From positions 1 through 12,684 of the forward strand of contig DOUV01000468.1 in assembly GCA_003520455.1 (NCBI GenBank): 12,684 nucleotides of DNA. The letters run 5' to 3'. Numbering within the stretch: position 1 is the first letter of the stretch; each line of letters opens with the position of its first letter. The position numbers and the translations under genes were made by a program. The DNA comes from Chloroflexota bacterium. GTDB lineage: Bacteria > Chloroflexota > Anaerolineae > Ardenticatenales > Ardenticatenaceae. This document shows positions 6,901 through 12,684 of the stretch, piece by piece. Under the pieces are notes generated by a model that was not told the DNA's origin, ran no database searches, and was given only the letters and a program-made list of their open reading frames with translations.

Positions 6901-8381
6901 TCTCGGAGATGCACCTGCCCGACCAGTTCGCCGCCCACGATCTGACCATCGTCTCACCGCACGGCCCCGAAGGCAGTGACTTCTTCTACTACGGCGGGAT
7001 GCGTGAGACCCGCCGCGTGCGCCTCGAGTATGGCTACGAGATCGAGGGGACGCCTAATCACCGCATCCACATCCTTGGCCCAGACGGCCACATCCGTTTC
7101 GCCGCTCTCGACGAACTCAAGATCGGCGATACGGTCGTCCTCTACGCCGGGCAGCAAGTCTTCGGCCCGGCAGGCCAGCCTCTCCCCGCGTACCGTGGTG
7201 AGTGGCGCACCAATGTCAAGGAAATGCGCTTCCCCGAGAGCATGAGCCCTGAACTTGCCTATGTGCTCGGCGCGATCACGTCTGAAGGCAGTATCGGCCG
7301 CAATGGAGTGCAAATCTGCAACGGGGACCGCACTCGATTGGAGCGGTTAGGGAGCCTCTTCCAGCAACTCTTCGGACTGGAGAGCCACATCTCCCGGGAC
7401 CGGCGGCGGGAGAGCGTCTTCACACTGCAGATCAACTCCCGCCCACTCCGCCATTGGCTCCGGGCGGAGTTAGGGATGGAAGCCGGTGCGCGGCACAAAG
7501 TGATCCCCGACTGCATCCTACGCGCCGCGCGCCACGAGATCGCAGCGTTCCTCCGTGGCCTGTTCCTGGATGCCTTTATGACCCTGGACGGGCGCATGTT
7601 CGGGATCACACTGGCGAGCCGGACACTGATTCGCCAGTTGCAGACCCTCTTGCTCAACTTCGGGGTCTTTGCCCCGATGCACCGCAGGAGTGAGTACGCC
7701 TGGAGCCTGACCGTGAGCGGCCAGGCGATCGAGCAACTTGCCTCTTTCGTGGAGTTCGATGAGGTGTGGAAGTCGGAGCGCATTCAGGCCCGCCACGACG
7801 GGCGGGTACAGCGGCTCTTCAACTATGGTACATTGCTGCCCAAGAGCGTCACCCAGACCTTGCGAGCGATGCACCAGGAATCGAAGCGCTCCTTGCGCAG
7901 TCTCTACGGCGACCAGACACCCGAATATCAGCGGGCGCGCGTGAACCTTCTGCAGGGCCATCGTCTGGAGCGCGGACTGGCACAGCGCCTCCATCAGCAC
8001 TTCAACGATGCCACCCAGCCCTACGCCCAGGCCTTCTTCGCGTCCGACCGTGAAGGAATGATCTACGTCACGGTGAAGGGAATCGCCGCCGGCTTCGCTG
8101 AGGTCTTCGACATCAGCGTCCCGGGCAGCCACTCCTTCATCGCCAATGGTCTGTGCAACCACAACACGGTCAATTTCCCCAACACCGCCACGGCGGAGGA
8201 CGTCGCCACCGCCTACAAGCTGGCCTGGAAGCTGGGCTGCAAGGGGATCACCGTCTACGTCACCGGCACCCGCGAGACGGTCGTGCTGGAGACGAAGGGG
8301 ACCGCGCAGGCCAAACAAGAGGGCGCGCCCGCGGAGGCACCGGCGCCCAGGCCGGCGACTGCGCCCGCTCGGCCCGAGTAG
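3972..8381 (+). CDS. nrdJ: class II (adenosylcobalamin-dependent) ribonucleotide reductase, catalytic part, with two inteins
   Basis: NrdJ reduces ribonucleotides to deoxyribonucleotides using a B12-derived thiyl radical. The frame encodes 1469 residues; removing two inteins (304-665 and 958-1398) leaves a 666-residue host. No ATP-cone is present. Active-site features: redox cysteine C119 in [23 protein letters not shown] from 148, [12 protein letters not shown] at 193-204, and the catalytic Asn-Pro-Cys-Gly-Glu split as N302-P303 before intein 1 and C666-G667-E668 after it. The second redox cysteine is C677 in [10 protein letters not shown], the PTGTIS loop is at 845-850, and TVNFPNTAT follows intein 2. 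AGGAGG lies 10 nt before ATG 3972. The protein stops in a Pro/Ala-rich linker at TAG 8379, before the TSCPD domain and cysteine tail that full-length homologues carry; these follow in frame as the next gene. Family assignment is secure; functionality depends on intein 1 and on the split. Confidence 0.95.
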   Translation: MSDSQSILTTPSPLDARNGRGIPPIPSDLAAREVPLTENARTVLKKRYLRKGPDGKPAETIPEMFWRVAWHVAQPDAEVDADTYATARRFYDLLTNLKFMPNSPTFTGAGTPLGQLAACFVLKIEDDMGKVKSGIFDTLRDAVLIQQTGGGNGFSFSRLRPRGAVVRTSMGVATGPVGFLRVYDKAFGEVSQGGTRRGANMAVLRIDHPDIREFIRCKAEEGEIANFNISVGITDEFMQAVEKGTTFDLRFGGKVHETVDARELFNEIVQHAHRNGEPGVLFLDAANRSNPVPHLYELEATNPCITGDTLVATPRGWRRVDSIREGDEICTVLGTGRVSTIEVNHNMPVYRVYLSDGATVRATAAHQFHVRDSRRKFFEPRRLDELKPGDWVRVYRSTLPNNPVPPTSADLSDREYGFLVGVLVGDGCYTPHALSKNVVRVSTHADDDEWNDVLHRAFAKVGVEKMYTYVSEGSRSMMMDPKPGRVVADWVKSLPPEAARGPEKRLPESYINSNRDFLTGLLDGLFSTDGNVDLYSNHPLLRFHTSSRELAQQVRRILLMFGVHARIAKSQRKRHDLNGRVIRHDRPKYDVVMSGASLGRFFEQIHLSHPDKQMKLEEAALRSNFTGGNWAARVIKIEPAGVETVYDLYEPRSDTWITEGYVSRGCGEQWLGPYENCCLGSVNLSRHVSDDGVIDWEALAETVRTSTHFLDNVVSANAYVPAVPELKEAADRARRIGLGIMGLGDVMFKLGVRYGSVEGQELAAQLMEFVRYHCLQHSIELARERGPFPAINGSIYDPENLKWRPPVLLFAYEHDWGRPPLDWPAIVAGIKRHGIRNAAQTTVAPTGTISTVAGVEGYGCEPVFALAYLRWVQDGDNRLQLTYTSPLFERALIEAGLDEATRQQISEKVSLTGSCQELTELPEDIRHTFVVAGDITPEEHVRMQAAIQAFVDNSLSKCVAGDTLVLTTQGLVPIASLSEMHLPDQFAAHDLTIVSPHGPEGSDFFYYGGMRETRRVRLEYGYEIEGTPNHRIHILGPDGHIRFAALDELKIGDTVVLYAGQQVFGPAGQPLPAYRGEWRTNVKEMRFPESMSPELAYVLGAITSEGSIGRNGVQICNGDRTRLERLGSLFQQLFGLESHISRDRRRESVFTLQINSRPLRHWLRAELGMEAGARHKVIPDCILRAARHEIAAFLRGLFLDAFMTLDGRMFGITLASRTLIRQLQTLLLNFGVFAPMHRRSEYAWSLTVSGQAIEQLASFVEFDEVWKSERIQARHDGRVQRLFNYGTLLPKSVTQTLRAMHQESKRSLRSLYGDQTPEYQRARVNLLQGHRLERGLAQRLHQHFNDATQPYAQAFFASDREGMIYVTVKGIAAGFAEVFDISVPGSHSFIANGLCNHNTVNFPNTATAEDVATAYKLAWKLGCKGITVYVTGTRETVVLETKGTAQAKQEGAPAEAPAPRPATAPARPE
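4881..5966 (+). mobile_element. intein 1 of NrdJ, LAGLIDADG type, with non-canonical C-terminus
   Basis: This is a 362-residue in-frame insertion between NP and CGEQ of the active-site motif. Block A is CITGDTLV (Cys1 nucleophile) and block B has T60-A-A-H63. The homing endonuclease core carries both LAGLIDADG motifs with their acidic residues: LVGVLVGDG (116-124, Asp123; 5226-5252) and LDGLFSTDG (219-227, Asp226; 5535-5561). Block F begins normally (VYDL, 342-345), but the usual block F His position reads Ser-Asp (350-351), and the end is Ser-Arg-Gly instead of x-His-Asn. The +1 host residue is Cys666. Known mechanism needs the terminal Asn (rarely Gln or Asp) to cyclise, so canonical splicing should stop at the branched intermediate. 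Local AT-rich codons near 5800-5826 look unlike the flanking host gene. Confidence 0.9.
6843..8165 (+). mobile_element. intein 2 of NrdJ, splice-competent residues, degenerate LAGLIDADG endonuclease
   Basis: This is a 441-residue insertion between DNSLSK and TVNFPN, a position where reductase inteins are known. Splicing residues are canonical: Cys1 in [13 protein letters not shown] in block B (70-73), VFDI with His430 in block F, and the terminal His440-Asn441 followed by Thr1399 of the host. The endonuclease region looks eroded: the first LAGLIDADG reads VLGAITSEG (141-149, Glu for Asp; 7263-7289) and the second reads LRGLFLDAF (237-245; 7551-7577), where the eighth position is Ala and the ninth Phe. 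An insertion of about 100 residues rich in Arg, Gln and His (about 315-405) precedes block F and resembles nothing I recognise. It should splice but is unlikely to cut DNA efficiently. Confidence 0.92.
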
Positions 8382-8411
8382 CACGAGGGCAAAAAGCCCC
8401 GCCCGCGCCGG

Positions 8412-8906
8412 ATGACCGGTGCCACCTACTTCACCCGCACCCCGCTGGGCAAGGCCTACATTACCGTCAACCGCAACGGCAGCAACGAGCCCTTCGAGGT
8501 CTTTGCCAGCGTCGGCAAGGCCGGCTCCGACACGGCCGCCGTCTCCGAGGCCATCGGCCGGCTGATCAGCCTGGTGCTGCGGCTGCCCAGCACCCTCTCG
8601 CCGACCGAGCGACTCGAGGAGGTGGTCGAGCAGTTGGCGGGCATCGGTGGTGGGCGCCACCTGGGCTTCGGCGCCCACCGCATTCTCAGCCTGCCCGATG
8701 CGATCGCCCAGGTCCTCCTGGAGGACCTGCAGTTCCACCAGAAAACCGCGGAGGCCGCCCCCGAGCCGGCCGAAGTCCAGGCGCGCCAACTCGACCTGCT
8801 GAGCGGCACCCTCAACGCCGACCTCTGCCCCGAGTGCGGCCACGCCAGCCTCGTCAACGAGGAGGGCTGTCGCAAGTGCTACTCGTGCGCGTATAGTGAG
8901 TGTTAA
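8412..8906 (+). CDS. TSCPD-domain protein, C-terminal part of class II ribonucleotide reductase
   Basis: The 164-residue product matches the C-terminal segment of full-length NrdJ: a TSCPD domain (about 8-80, [40 protein letters not shown]), then [17 protein letters not shown], a linker, and a tail with CPEC (139-142) and [12 protein letters not shown] (153-164). In the family the terminal cysteines shuttle reducing equivalents into the active site. The frame is identical to that of nrdJ: only TAG (8379-8381) and ten codons encoding [10 protein letters not shown] separate them. No Shine-Dalgarno precedes ATG 8412; the nearest GAGGG (8385-8389) is over 20 nt away. It may be made by reinitiation, by readthrough, or not at all. 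A split reductase is known from Pseudomonas aeruginosa NrdJa/NrdJb. Confidence 0.9.
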   Translation: MTGATYFTRTPLGKAYITVNRNGSNEPFEVFASVGKAGSDTAAVSEAIGRLISLVLRLPSTLSPTERLEEVVEQLAGIGGGRHLGFGAHRILSLPDAIAQVLLEDLQFHQKTAEAAPEPAEVQARQLDLLSGTLNADLCPECGHASLVNEEGCRKCYSCAYSEC

Positions 8907-8925
8907 CCAGCGACCCACCTCACCT

Positions 8926-8951
8926 GCGGCCGGCGGAATTCCGCCGGCCGC
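8926..8951. terminator. 26-bp perfect palindrome after the reductase genes
   Basis: GCGGCCGGCGGAA (8926-8938) is followed directly by its exact reverse complement, giving a 26-base perfect palindrome centred on GAATTC. As RNA it would form a very GC-rich stem of about 11 bp with a minimal loop. It starts 20 nt after the TAA at 8904-8906 and is followed by GCCTCATTATAGG, a weak tail. Most likely the end of the nrdJ transcript, usable in both directions. Confidence 0.6.
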
Positions 8952-9003
8952 GCCTCATTATAGGCCCAGACGGGTAGGACAGACGAACTACCATCTTGGA
9001 GGG

Positions 9004-9032
9004 TTGTGACGAGACCCTGTTTGCTGTAAAAT
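9004..9032 (+). promoter_or_regulatory. sigma-70-type promoter for the hypothetical gene at 9075
   Basis: TTGTGA (9004-9009, 4 of 6) and TAAAAT (9027-9032, 5 of 6) are separated by exactly 17 bp. The predicted start at about 9039 gives a short leader of about 36 nt before ATG 9075. It follows the palindromic terminator, so the downstream gene is its own unit. Confidence 0.6.
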
Positions 9033-9060
9033 GTGAGTGCTACCCGTGATAGATGTCACA

Positions 9061-9066
9061 AGGAGG
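9061..9066 (+). promoter_or_regulatory. Shine-Dalgarno that fixes the start at 9075
   Basis: A perfect AGGAGG ends 8 nt before ATG 9075. It rules out the earlier in-frame ATG at 9033, which would place the Shine-Dalgarno inside the gene and nearly coincides with the -10. Confidence 0.75.
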
Positions 9067-9074
9067 CTCGCGTA

Positions 9075-9470
9075 ATGGATGATCAGGGAACAATTCAGGC
9101 TGTTGTAGTCGATATGCTAACGCGCTTCCACCAGGCACTCAAGACCGGCCAGATCCCCAACATCGAGCGCTTCGCTCAGGAGGGCACGCAGGCGATCCTG
9201 GGGGCGAAGGGAACTTTGGCCGAAGAAGCCATCCCACCGGGCGTGGGCGCCGAACCGGGACTCGAGACGGCGGTGGAGAAGGGTCATCATCTGCCAAAGC
9301 CCCCTGCGTGGGATCTGCGCATCCACCGCCGCGATGCCGGGCGCCATCACTTCGGTCGCTCGATGGGTGCAACCAGCTCTCAGATGCAGAAGATTCGACC
9401 ACCCTCGAACTGGAGCAGCGAGACAGGTGGTCTCGGGGTTGATCTTCACGGCGAGTTGACTCCCGGCTGA
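9075..9470 (+). CDS. hypothetical protein
   Basis: The 131-residue product is not one I recognise. Expression signals are strong: a 17-bp-spaced promoter at 9004-9032 and a perfect Shine-Dalgarno 8 nt upstream of ATG 9075. The first 60 residues look like a folded, partly helical domain (MDDQGTIQAVVVDMLTRFHQ, then an acidic/amphipathic stretch). From about residue 75 the composition changes to His-, Arg-, Pro- and Gly-rich sequence with no regular pattern (KGHHLPKPPAWDLRIHRRD, then RSMGATSSQ), as if the frame had been shifted or the tail were disordered. I checked the other two frames over 9200-9470 and found no clearly better continuation. There is no signal peptide or membrane segment. It is monocistronic, with non-coding DNA on both sides. 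Confidence 0.55.
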   Translation: MDDQGTIQAVVVDMLTRFHQALKTGQIPNIERFAQEGTQAILGAKGTLAEEAIPPGVGAEPGLETAVEKGHHLPKPPAWDLRIHRRDAGRHHFGRSMGATSSQMQKIRPPSNWSSETGGLGVDLHGELTPG

Positions 9471-9734
9471 TCGGGCCGGCCCGGCGATGCCGGTCCAGTG
9501 TGTTCCCGAGGCTCATCGCGCCGAGCTCAATCCCTCAGTCACTCGACGCATCACCGACCTCACACTCTCCCTGCCCGGCTGGTTGCGATCGCCTTCACTC
9601 CGGCCTCTGCCTCTCCCCCGCGAGGGAGGCGGCCATGGCCGGCGAGAAGAGCGGCGCGAACAGTTCCCCCTTCGTCCGCTGCTATCTGAAGCGCGGGGCG
9701 CCAAAGGAGTCGCCCCCGGCCCGTTTCCTCTCAA
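9471..9734. other. intergenic region before the acyl-CoA dehydrogenase promoter
   Basis: No gene is recognised. A 5-bp hairpin CCGGC-GAT-GCCGG (9481-9493) lies 10 nt after the stop at 9470 and may end that transcript, without a T-run. An imperfect stem near 9605-9633 (GCCTCTCCC with GGGAGGC) resembles the short GC-rich repeats common between genes in such genomes. The open frames at 9487-9784 have no ribosome binding site or family resemblance. Confidence 0.4.
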
Positions 9735-9754
9735 CACCAAACGCTTGTTTGGTG
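9735..9754. promoter_or_regulatory. palindromic operator candidate upstream of the acyl-CoA dehydrogenase promoter
   Basis: CACCAAACGCTTGTTTGGTG is an 8-bp perfect inverted repeat with a 4-nt spacer, ending 4 nt before the -35 hexamer. It fits the form (C/G)AAAC-N2-4-GTTT(G/C) described for PsrA, a TetR-family fatty-acid-responsive regulator in Pseudomonas. The likely binder here is a TetR-type repressor of fatty acid oxidation; no such regulator gene lies in the window. Confidence 0.55.
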
Positions 9755-9758
9755 CACT

Positions 9759-9787
9759 TTGACACTATTTCCCAACCCGGTTAGAAT
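9759..9787 (+). promoter_or_regulatory. near-consensus sigma-70 promoter for the acyl-CoA dehydrogenase
   Basis: TTGACA (9759-9764, 6 of 6) and TAGAAT (9782-9787, 5 of 6) are separated by 17 bp. This is the best promoter in the window. The predicted start at about 9794 leaves a leader of about 79 nt before ATG 9873. Confidence 0.75.
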
Positions 9788-9872
9788 CCCCTCGATCCGC
9801 GAGCCGCGCTGATTCCCCGCCAGGCTCGCTCAAGCCACCTCCCCGCGCCCGCCGGCAGTTGAAGGAGGACGG

Positions 9873-11027
9873 ATGCTCAGTTTCGCGCTCGCCGAAGAGC
9901 AGCAAGCTCTGCGGGAGCTGGCTCGCGAGTTCGCCCTGAACGAGATCGCCCCGGTGGCGGCCGAACTCGACCGCAACTCACGCCACCCGCAGGCACTCAT
10001 TGAAAAGGCCCACGCGCTCGGTCTGATGAACCTGACCGTCCCCGAGGCGTACGGCGGGGGCGACCTGGGCGCCTTCGAAGATTGCCTGGTGGCTGAAGAG
10101 CTTGGCACCGGTTGCGCGGGTGTCACGACAACGCTCCTTTCCAACTCCCTGGCGCTCACCCCGATCGTCCTCGCCGGCACGCCGGCCCAGCTTGAAGCGT
10201 TCGTCGCGCCGGTCTGCGCCGCGCCGAAACTCGCCTCCTTCTGCCTGACCGAACCCAATGCCGGGAGCGATGTCGCCAGTATTCGCACCCGCTATCATCG
10301 TGAGGGCGACGCGTTCGTCATCAACGGCACCAAGCACTGGATTACCAACGGCGGCGAGTCCGCGCTCTACGTCGTCTTCGCCACGCGTGACCCCGCGCTT
10401 CGCCACGAAGGCATCTCGGTCTTCATCGTGCCCGCCGACACCCCCGGCCTCAAATTCGGCAAGAAGGAAGACAAGATGGGGCAGCGGGCCAGCACGACGC
10501 GCGAAGTCATCTTCGACAATGTCCATGTGCCCGCCGCCAACCGGCTCGGGCAAGAAGGCGACGGGTGGATGATTGCGATGCGTACGCTCGACAAGAGCCG
10601 GCCGGGCGTCGCGGCCCTGGCCGTCGGCATCGCCAGGGCCGCGCTCCAGGCGGCCCTGACCTATAGCCAGCAGCGCCATCAATTCGGCCGGCCGATCAGC
10701 GAGTTCCAGGGGATCCAGTTCATGCTGGCCGATATGGCGATCAAGATTGAAACCGCGCGGAACCAGGTCTGGAAGTCGGCTTGGTTGGTAGACCACAATC
10801 AGCCCAGCCGCTACGACTCGAGCATCGCCAAATGCTACGCAACCGACATGGCCATGCAGGTGACGACCGACGCGGTCCAAATCTTCGGTGGATACGGCTA
10901 TTCCAGGGAATATCCCGTCGAGAAGTACATGCGCGATGCCAAGCTGATGCAGATCTACGAGGGGACCAATCAGATTCAGCGCATCGTCATTAGTCGTGCG
11001 TTGTTGAAGGGTGAGGCAGTTGTCTGA
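9873..11027 (+). CDS. acyl-CoA dehydrogenase (short/medium-chain type)
   Basis: This FAD enzyme makes the alpha-beta double bond in acyl-CoA, the first step of beta-oxidation, and gives its electrons to the EtfAB flavoprotein encoded just downstream. The 384-residue product is full length. The helical N-terminal domain is followed by signature 1, CLTEPNAGSDVA (124-135), then NGTKHWITNGG near the flavin, RQ/FGRPISEFQGIQF in the third domain, and signature 2, QIFGGYGYSREYPVEK (336-351). The catalytic base is Glu363 in IYEGTNQIQR, the position used by short- and medium-chain enzymes and not by isovaleryl-CoA or long-chain types. AAGGAGG ends 4 nt before ATG 9873. Its promoter carries an operator-like palindrome. 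Chain-length preference cannot be told from sequence by eye; butyryl-CoA dehydrogenase is a possible narrower role. Confidence 0.95.
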   Translation: MLSFALAEEQQALRELAREFALNEIAPVAAELDRNSRHPQALIEKAHALGLMNLTVPEAYGGGDLGAFEDCLVAEELGTGCAGVTTTLLSNSLALTPIVLAGTPAQLEAFVAPVCAAPKLASFCLTEPNAGSDVASIRTRYHREGDAFVINGTKHWITNGGESALYVVFATRDPALRHEGISVFIVPADTPGLKFGKKEDKMGQRASTTREVIFDNVHVPAANRLGQEGDGWMIAMRTLDKSRPGVAALAVGIARAALQAALTYSQQRHQFGRPISEFQGIQFMLADMAIKIETARNQVWKSAWLVDHNQPSRYDSSIAKCYATDMAMQVTTDAVQIFGGYGYSREYPVEKYMRDAKLMQIYEGTNQIQRIVISRALLKGEAVV

Positions 11028-11046
11028 AATTTGAATGCGCATAGTG

Positions 11047-11087
11047 GTGTGGCGTATGCGAGCGCGACGCGCTCGCATACGCCACAC
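11047..11087. terminator. 41-base near-perfect palindrome between the acyl-CoA dehydrogenase and etfB
   Basis: Twenty bases (11047-11066, GTGTGGCG...GAGCGCG) are followed by one A and then their exact reverse complement (11068-11087). The transcript would form a stem of about 19 bp with a tiny loop, 19 nt after the TGA. No T-run follows (ACCCTATTCC). It could terminate or attenuate transcription, or protect the upstream mRNA's 3' end while etfB is transcribed onward. Confidence 0.6.
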
Positions 11088-11116
11088 ACCCTATTCCGTA
11101 TGAGTGAATTTGAAAG

Positions 11117-11183
11117 GTGAAACGTGAGGATTCGAGAACGAAGCGCGACAAAAGAGAGCTGCTTTTGATGTCTCACGTTTCAC
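11117..11183. repeat. 12-bp inverted repeat upstream of etfB
   Basis: GTGAAACGTGAG (11117-11128) and CTCACGTTTCAC (11172-11183) are perfect reverse complements 43 nt apart. The right arm runs into a tandem of three TCACGTW heptamers (11173-11193). The arms could be two half-sites of a looping repressor, a large leader hairpin ending at the ribosome binding site, or a dispersed intergenic repeat. Confidence 0.6.
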
Positions 11184-11193
11184 GTATCACGTT
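11173..11193 (+). repeat. three tandem TCACGTW heptamers
   Basis: TCACGTT, TCACGTA and TCACGTT follow one another without spacer at 11173, 11180 and 11187. The array ends 3 nt before the etfB Shine-Dalgarno GGAGG (11196-11200), so anything bound to it, in DNA or RNA, would affect etfB expression. Confidence 0.65.
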
Positions 11194-11204
11194 CTGGAGG
11201 AACT

Positions 11205-11987
11205 ATGAAGATCATCATCCCCATGAAACGGGTGCCCGATACGGCGACCAAAGTCGGAGTACGGGACGGCCGGGTCGATGCCAGCAGTCTGAAAACCTGG
11301 GTGATCAACCCTTATGACGAGTATGCGATTGAGGAAGCCCTGCGCCTCAACGAGCAGCAGGGCGAAGGCACCGTCACCATCGTCACGATCGGCCCGAGCG
11401 AGGCGCAGGAGACGATCCGCAAGGCCCTGGCGATGGGCATAGATGCGGCCTACCACCTCAACGACCCCGCGTTCGAGAACCTTGATCCGCTCGGCCGCGC
11501 GCGCGTCCTGGCGGAGGCGATCGAGAAGATCGGGGAGTTCGACCTGATCTGGACCGGCTGGAAGGGCGTGGACGAGGACTACGGCCAAACCGGTATCTAC
11601 CTGGCCGAACTGCTCGACCTCCCGCACGTCTCGATGGTGGTGGGCGTCAAGGAGGTCGGCGACCGAGAGGCCACCGTCCTGCGTGAGGTAGAGGGTGGGG
11701 TCGAAGTGGTCAAGACCCAGCTTCCAGCCGTCTTCACCCAGCAGAAAGGCGAGCATGAGCCGCGCTACCCCACGCTCAAAGGCATCATGGGCGCCAAAAA
11801 GAAGCCGCTGACCGAGTGGAGCGCCAGCGACCTCGATCTGGACTCTGACGAACTGGAACCTGGGATCGAGATCGTCGAGGTCGAGCTACCGCCGGAACGC
11901 CAGACCGGTCGCATCATCTCAGGGACGCCTGAGGAGGCGGCCCGTGAGCTCGTTCGCCTGCTGCGTGAGGAAGCGAAAGTGATTTAG
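11205..11987 (+). CDS. etfB: electron transfer flavoprotein beta subunit
   Basis: EtfB pairs with EtfA to form the soluble FAD/AMP flavoprotein that takes electrons from acyl-CoA dehydrogenases. The 260-residue product matches the usual length. The N-terminus KIIIPMKRVPDTATKV and WVINPYDEYAIEEALRLNE (32-50) are typical, as is GVDEDYGQTG (121-130) in the nucleotide-binding half. The family signature PRYPTLKGIMGAKKKP is at 186-201, and the C-terminal extension (about 220-260), which wraps over the partner subunit, is complete. GGAGG lies 4 nt before ATG 11205. etfA follows after 18 bases with its own Shine-Dalgarno, a clear two-gene operon; a third gene, the acyl-CoA dehydrogenase, may share the transcript despite the 177-base gap with its palindrome. 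I cannot tell by eye whether the pair is a classical or an electron-bifurcating ETF. Confidence 0.96.
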   Translation: MKIIIPMKRVPDTATKVGVRDGRVDASSLKTWVINPYDEYAIEEALRLNEQQGEGTVTIVTIGPSEAQETIRKALAMGIDAAYHLNDPAFENLDPLGRARVLAEAIEKIGEFDLIWTGWKGVDEDYGQTGIYLAELLDLPHVSMVVGVKEVGDREATVLREVEGGVEVVKTQLPAVFTQQKGEHEPRYPTLKGIMGAKKKPLTEWSASDLDLDSDELEPGIEIVEVELPPERQTGRIISGTPEEAARELVRLLREEAKVI

Positions 11988-12005
11988 GGTGGAGAGGAGA
12001 TCGAC

Positions 12006-12684
12006 ATGGCTGAGAATGTTCTGGTTGTCGCCGAGAGCCGCGACGGCGAAGTGAAGAAGATCACCTATGAAGCGATGACCGCCGCTGCGGCCGTTGCGGA
12101 GGCACTGGATGGCGAGGTGCGGGTGGCGGTGCTTGGCTCTGGTCTCGACAGCGACGCCCTGGCCGCTGACCTCGGTGCACGCGGCGCGGAGACGGTGTAC
12201 GTGCTGGACGACGAGGGCCTCGACCGGTACGCCGCCGAAGCCTACGCCGAGGCCCTGAAGGAACTGATTGAGGACGAGGCGCCGGCACTGGTACTGCTTG
12301 GCGCCACAGCCCAGGGGCGCGACCTCGCCCCGCGGCTCGGCGCCAAGCTGGAAGTAGCCCTCGCGAGCGACATCACCGGTCTGCGGGTCGAAGATGACGA
12401 GATCCTGATCACCCGCCCGATGTACGCCGGAAAGGTCGTTGCCACCGTCAGGCTCAACACCGAGCCGGCGCTCGCTACGATCCGCCCCAACACCTGGCCG
12501 GCGGCCGAGGCGACCGGCAACGGCGAGGCTGAGGTCGAAGAAGTCGACGTGGACCTGGAAGAGCCCCGCGCCCAAGTCGTCGAATTTCAAGCCAAGGGGG
12601 GCGAGCGTCCTGAGCTGACCGAAGCGACGATCATCGTCAGCGGCGGTCGCGGGATGGGCGGTCCCGAGAACTACGACATCATCG
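12006..12684 (+). CDS. etfA: electron transfer flavoprotein alpha subunit, partial (C-terminus beyond window)
   Basis: EtfA carries the FAD of the EtfAB dimer. Only the first 226 residues are present; the family is about 320 long, so roughly the last 95 residues, including most of the FAD-binding domain, lie outside the window. The N-terminal domain begins MAENVLVVAESRDGEVKKI and continues with ALVLLGATAQGRDLAPRLGAKL. The start of the C-terminal FAD domain is recognisable as IIVSGGRGMGGPENY (209-223). The AGGAGA Shine-Dalgarno (11995-12000) is 5 nt before ATG 12006. The frame is intact to the window edge. Confidence 0.95.
   Translation, partial: MAENVLVVAESRDGEVKKITYEAMTAAAAVAEALDGEVRVAVLGSGLDSDALAADLGARGAETVYVLDDEGLDRYAAEAYAEALKELIEDEAPALVLLGATAQGRDLAPRLGAKLEVALASDITGLRVEDDEILITRPMYAGKVVATVRLNTEPALATIRPNTWPAAEATGNGEAEVEEVDVDLEEPRAQVVEFQAKGGERPELTEATIIVSGGRGMGGPENYDII

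Noticed and set aside
3972..8381. Reading nrdJ as a plain pseudogene
   Set aside because: The 4.4-kb frame has no frameshift or internal stop apart from the terminal TAG, and all host motifs are intact. Decay cannot be excluded but is not shown by the sequence.
8379..8381. TAG as pyrrolysine or a reassigned sense codon
   Set aside because: ftsZ, nrdR and etfB all end naturally at TAG in this window, so TAG works as an ordinary stop.
7518..8918. 466-codon open frame on the minus strand
   Set aside because: It lies opposite intein 2, the end of nrdJ and the TSCPD gene, all with conserved motifs on the + strand. Its Gly/Ala/Leu-rich translation matches no family and it has no ribosome binding site; it is a GC-rich shadow.
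9039..9065. CRP-like TGTGA...TCACA arrangement
   Set aside because: The half-sites are far more than 6 bp apart, so it is not a CRP/FNR-type site.

Overview
The window is GC-rich (I estimate a little over 60%) bacterial chromosome. Every recognisable gene is on the + strand. A ftsZ with the C-terminal [11 protein letters not shown] peptide, nrdR, an intein-bearing B12-dependent (class II) ribonucleotide reductase and an acyl-CoA dehydrogenase/etfB/etfA block fit a Chloroflexota-like organism. That placement is inference from gene content and protein style, not a computed result.

Layout. 1-202: upstream region with a weak promoter. 203-1372: ftsZ (cell division GTPase), followed by a GC-rich hairpin. 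1373-2103: about 730 bases without a convincing gene, holding a good promoter (1804-1832), a 9-bp inverted repeat at the expected transcript start (1844-1866) and the nrdR leader. 2104-2595: nrdR, repressor of ribonucleotide reductase genes. 2592-2751: a 160-bp inverted-repeat element that begins in the nrdR stop codon. 2752-3320: a non-coding stretch with a 65-nt strong hairpin and a second hairpin. 3321-3791: a GNAT acetyltransferase. 3972-8381: nrdJ catalytic part, one 1469-codon frame interrupted by two inteins (4881-5966 and 6843-8165). 8412-8906: the missing C-terminal third of NrdJ (TSCPD domain plus cysteine tail), in the same frame and separated only by one TAG and ten codons. A 26-bp palindrome follows as a likely terminator. 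9075-9470: a hypothetical protein with its own promoter and Shine-Dalgarno. 9735-9787: an operator-like palindrome next to a near-consensus sigma-70 promoter. 9873-12684: acyl-CoA dehydrogenase, etfB and the start of etfA, cut by the window end.

How they work together. NrdR and NrdJ form a deoxyribonucleotide supply and control unit next to the division gene ftsZ. The acyl-CoA dehydrogenase passes electrons from beta-oxidation to the EtfAB flavoprotein, and the palindrome at the promoter suggests ligand-controlled repression of that block.

The most unusual signal is in nrdJ. Intein 1 sits directly before the catalytic thiyl-radical cysteine. It keeps its N-terminal splicing block and both LAGLIDADG motifs but has Ser-Arg-Gly where the terminal His-Asn should be, and it also lacks the block F histidine. 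Intein 2 is the reverse: canonical splicing residues, eroded endonuclease acids. An in-frame amber codon then splits the host enzyme before its redox tail. Whether this is a working enzyme made by unusual splicing and split translation, or a gene starting to decay, is the main question in the window.
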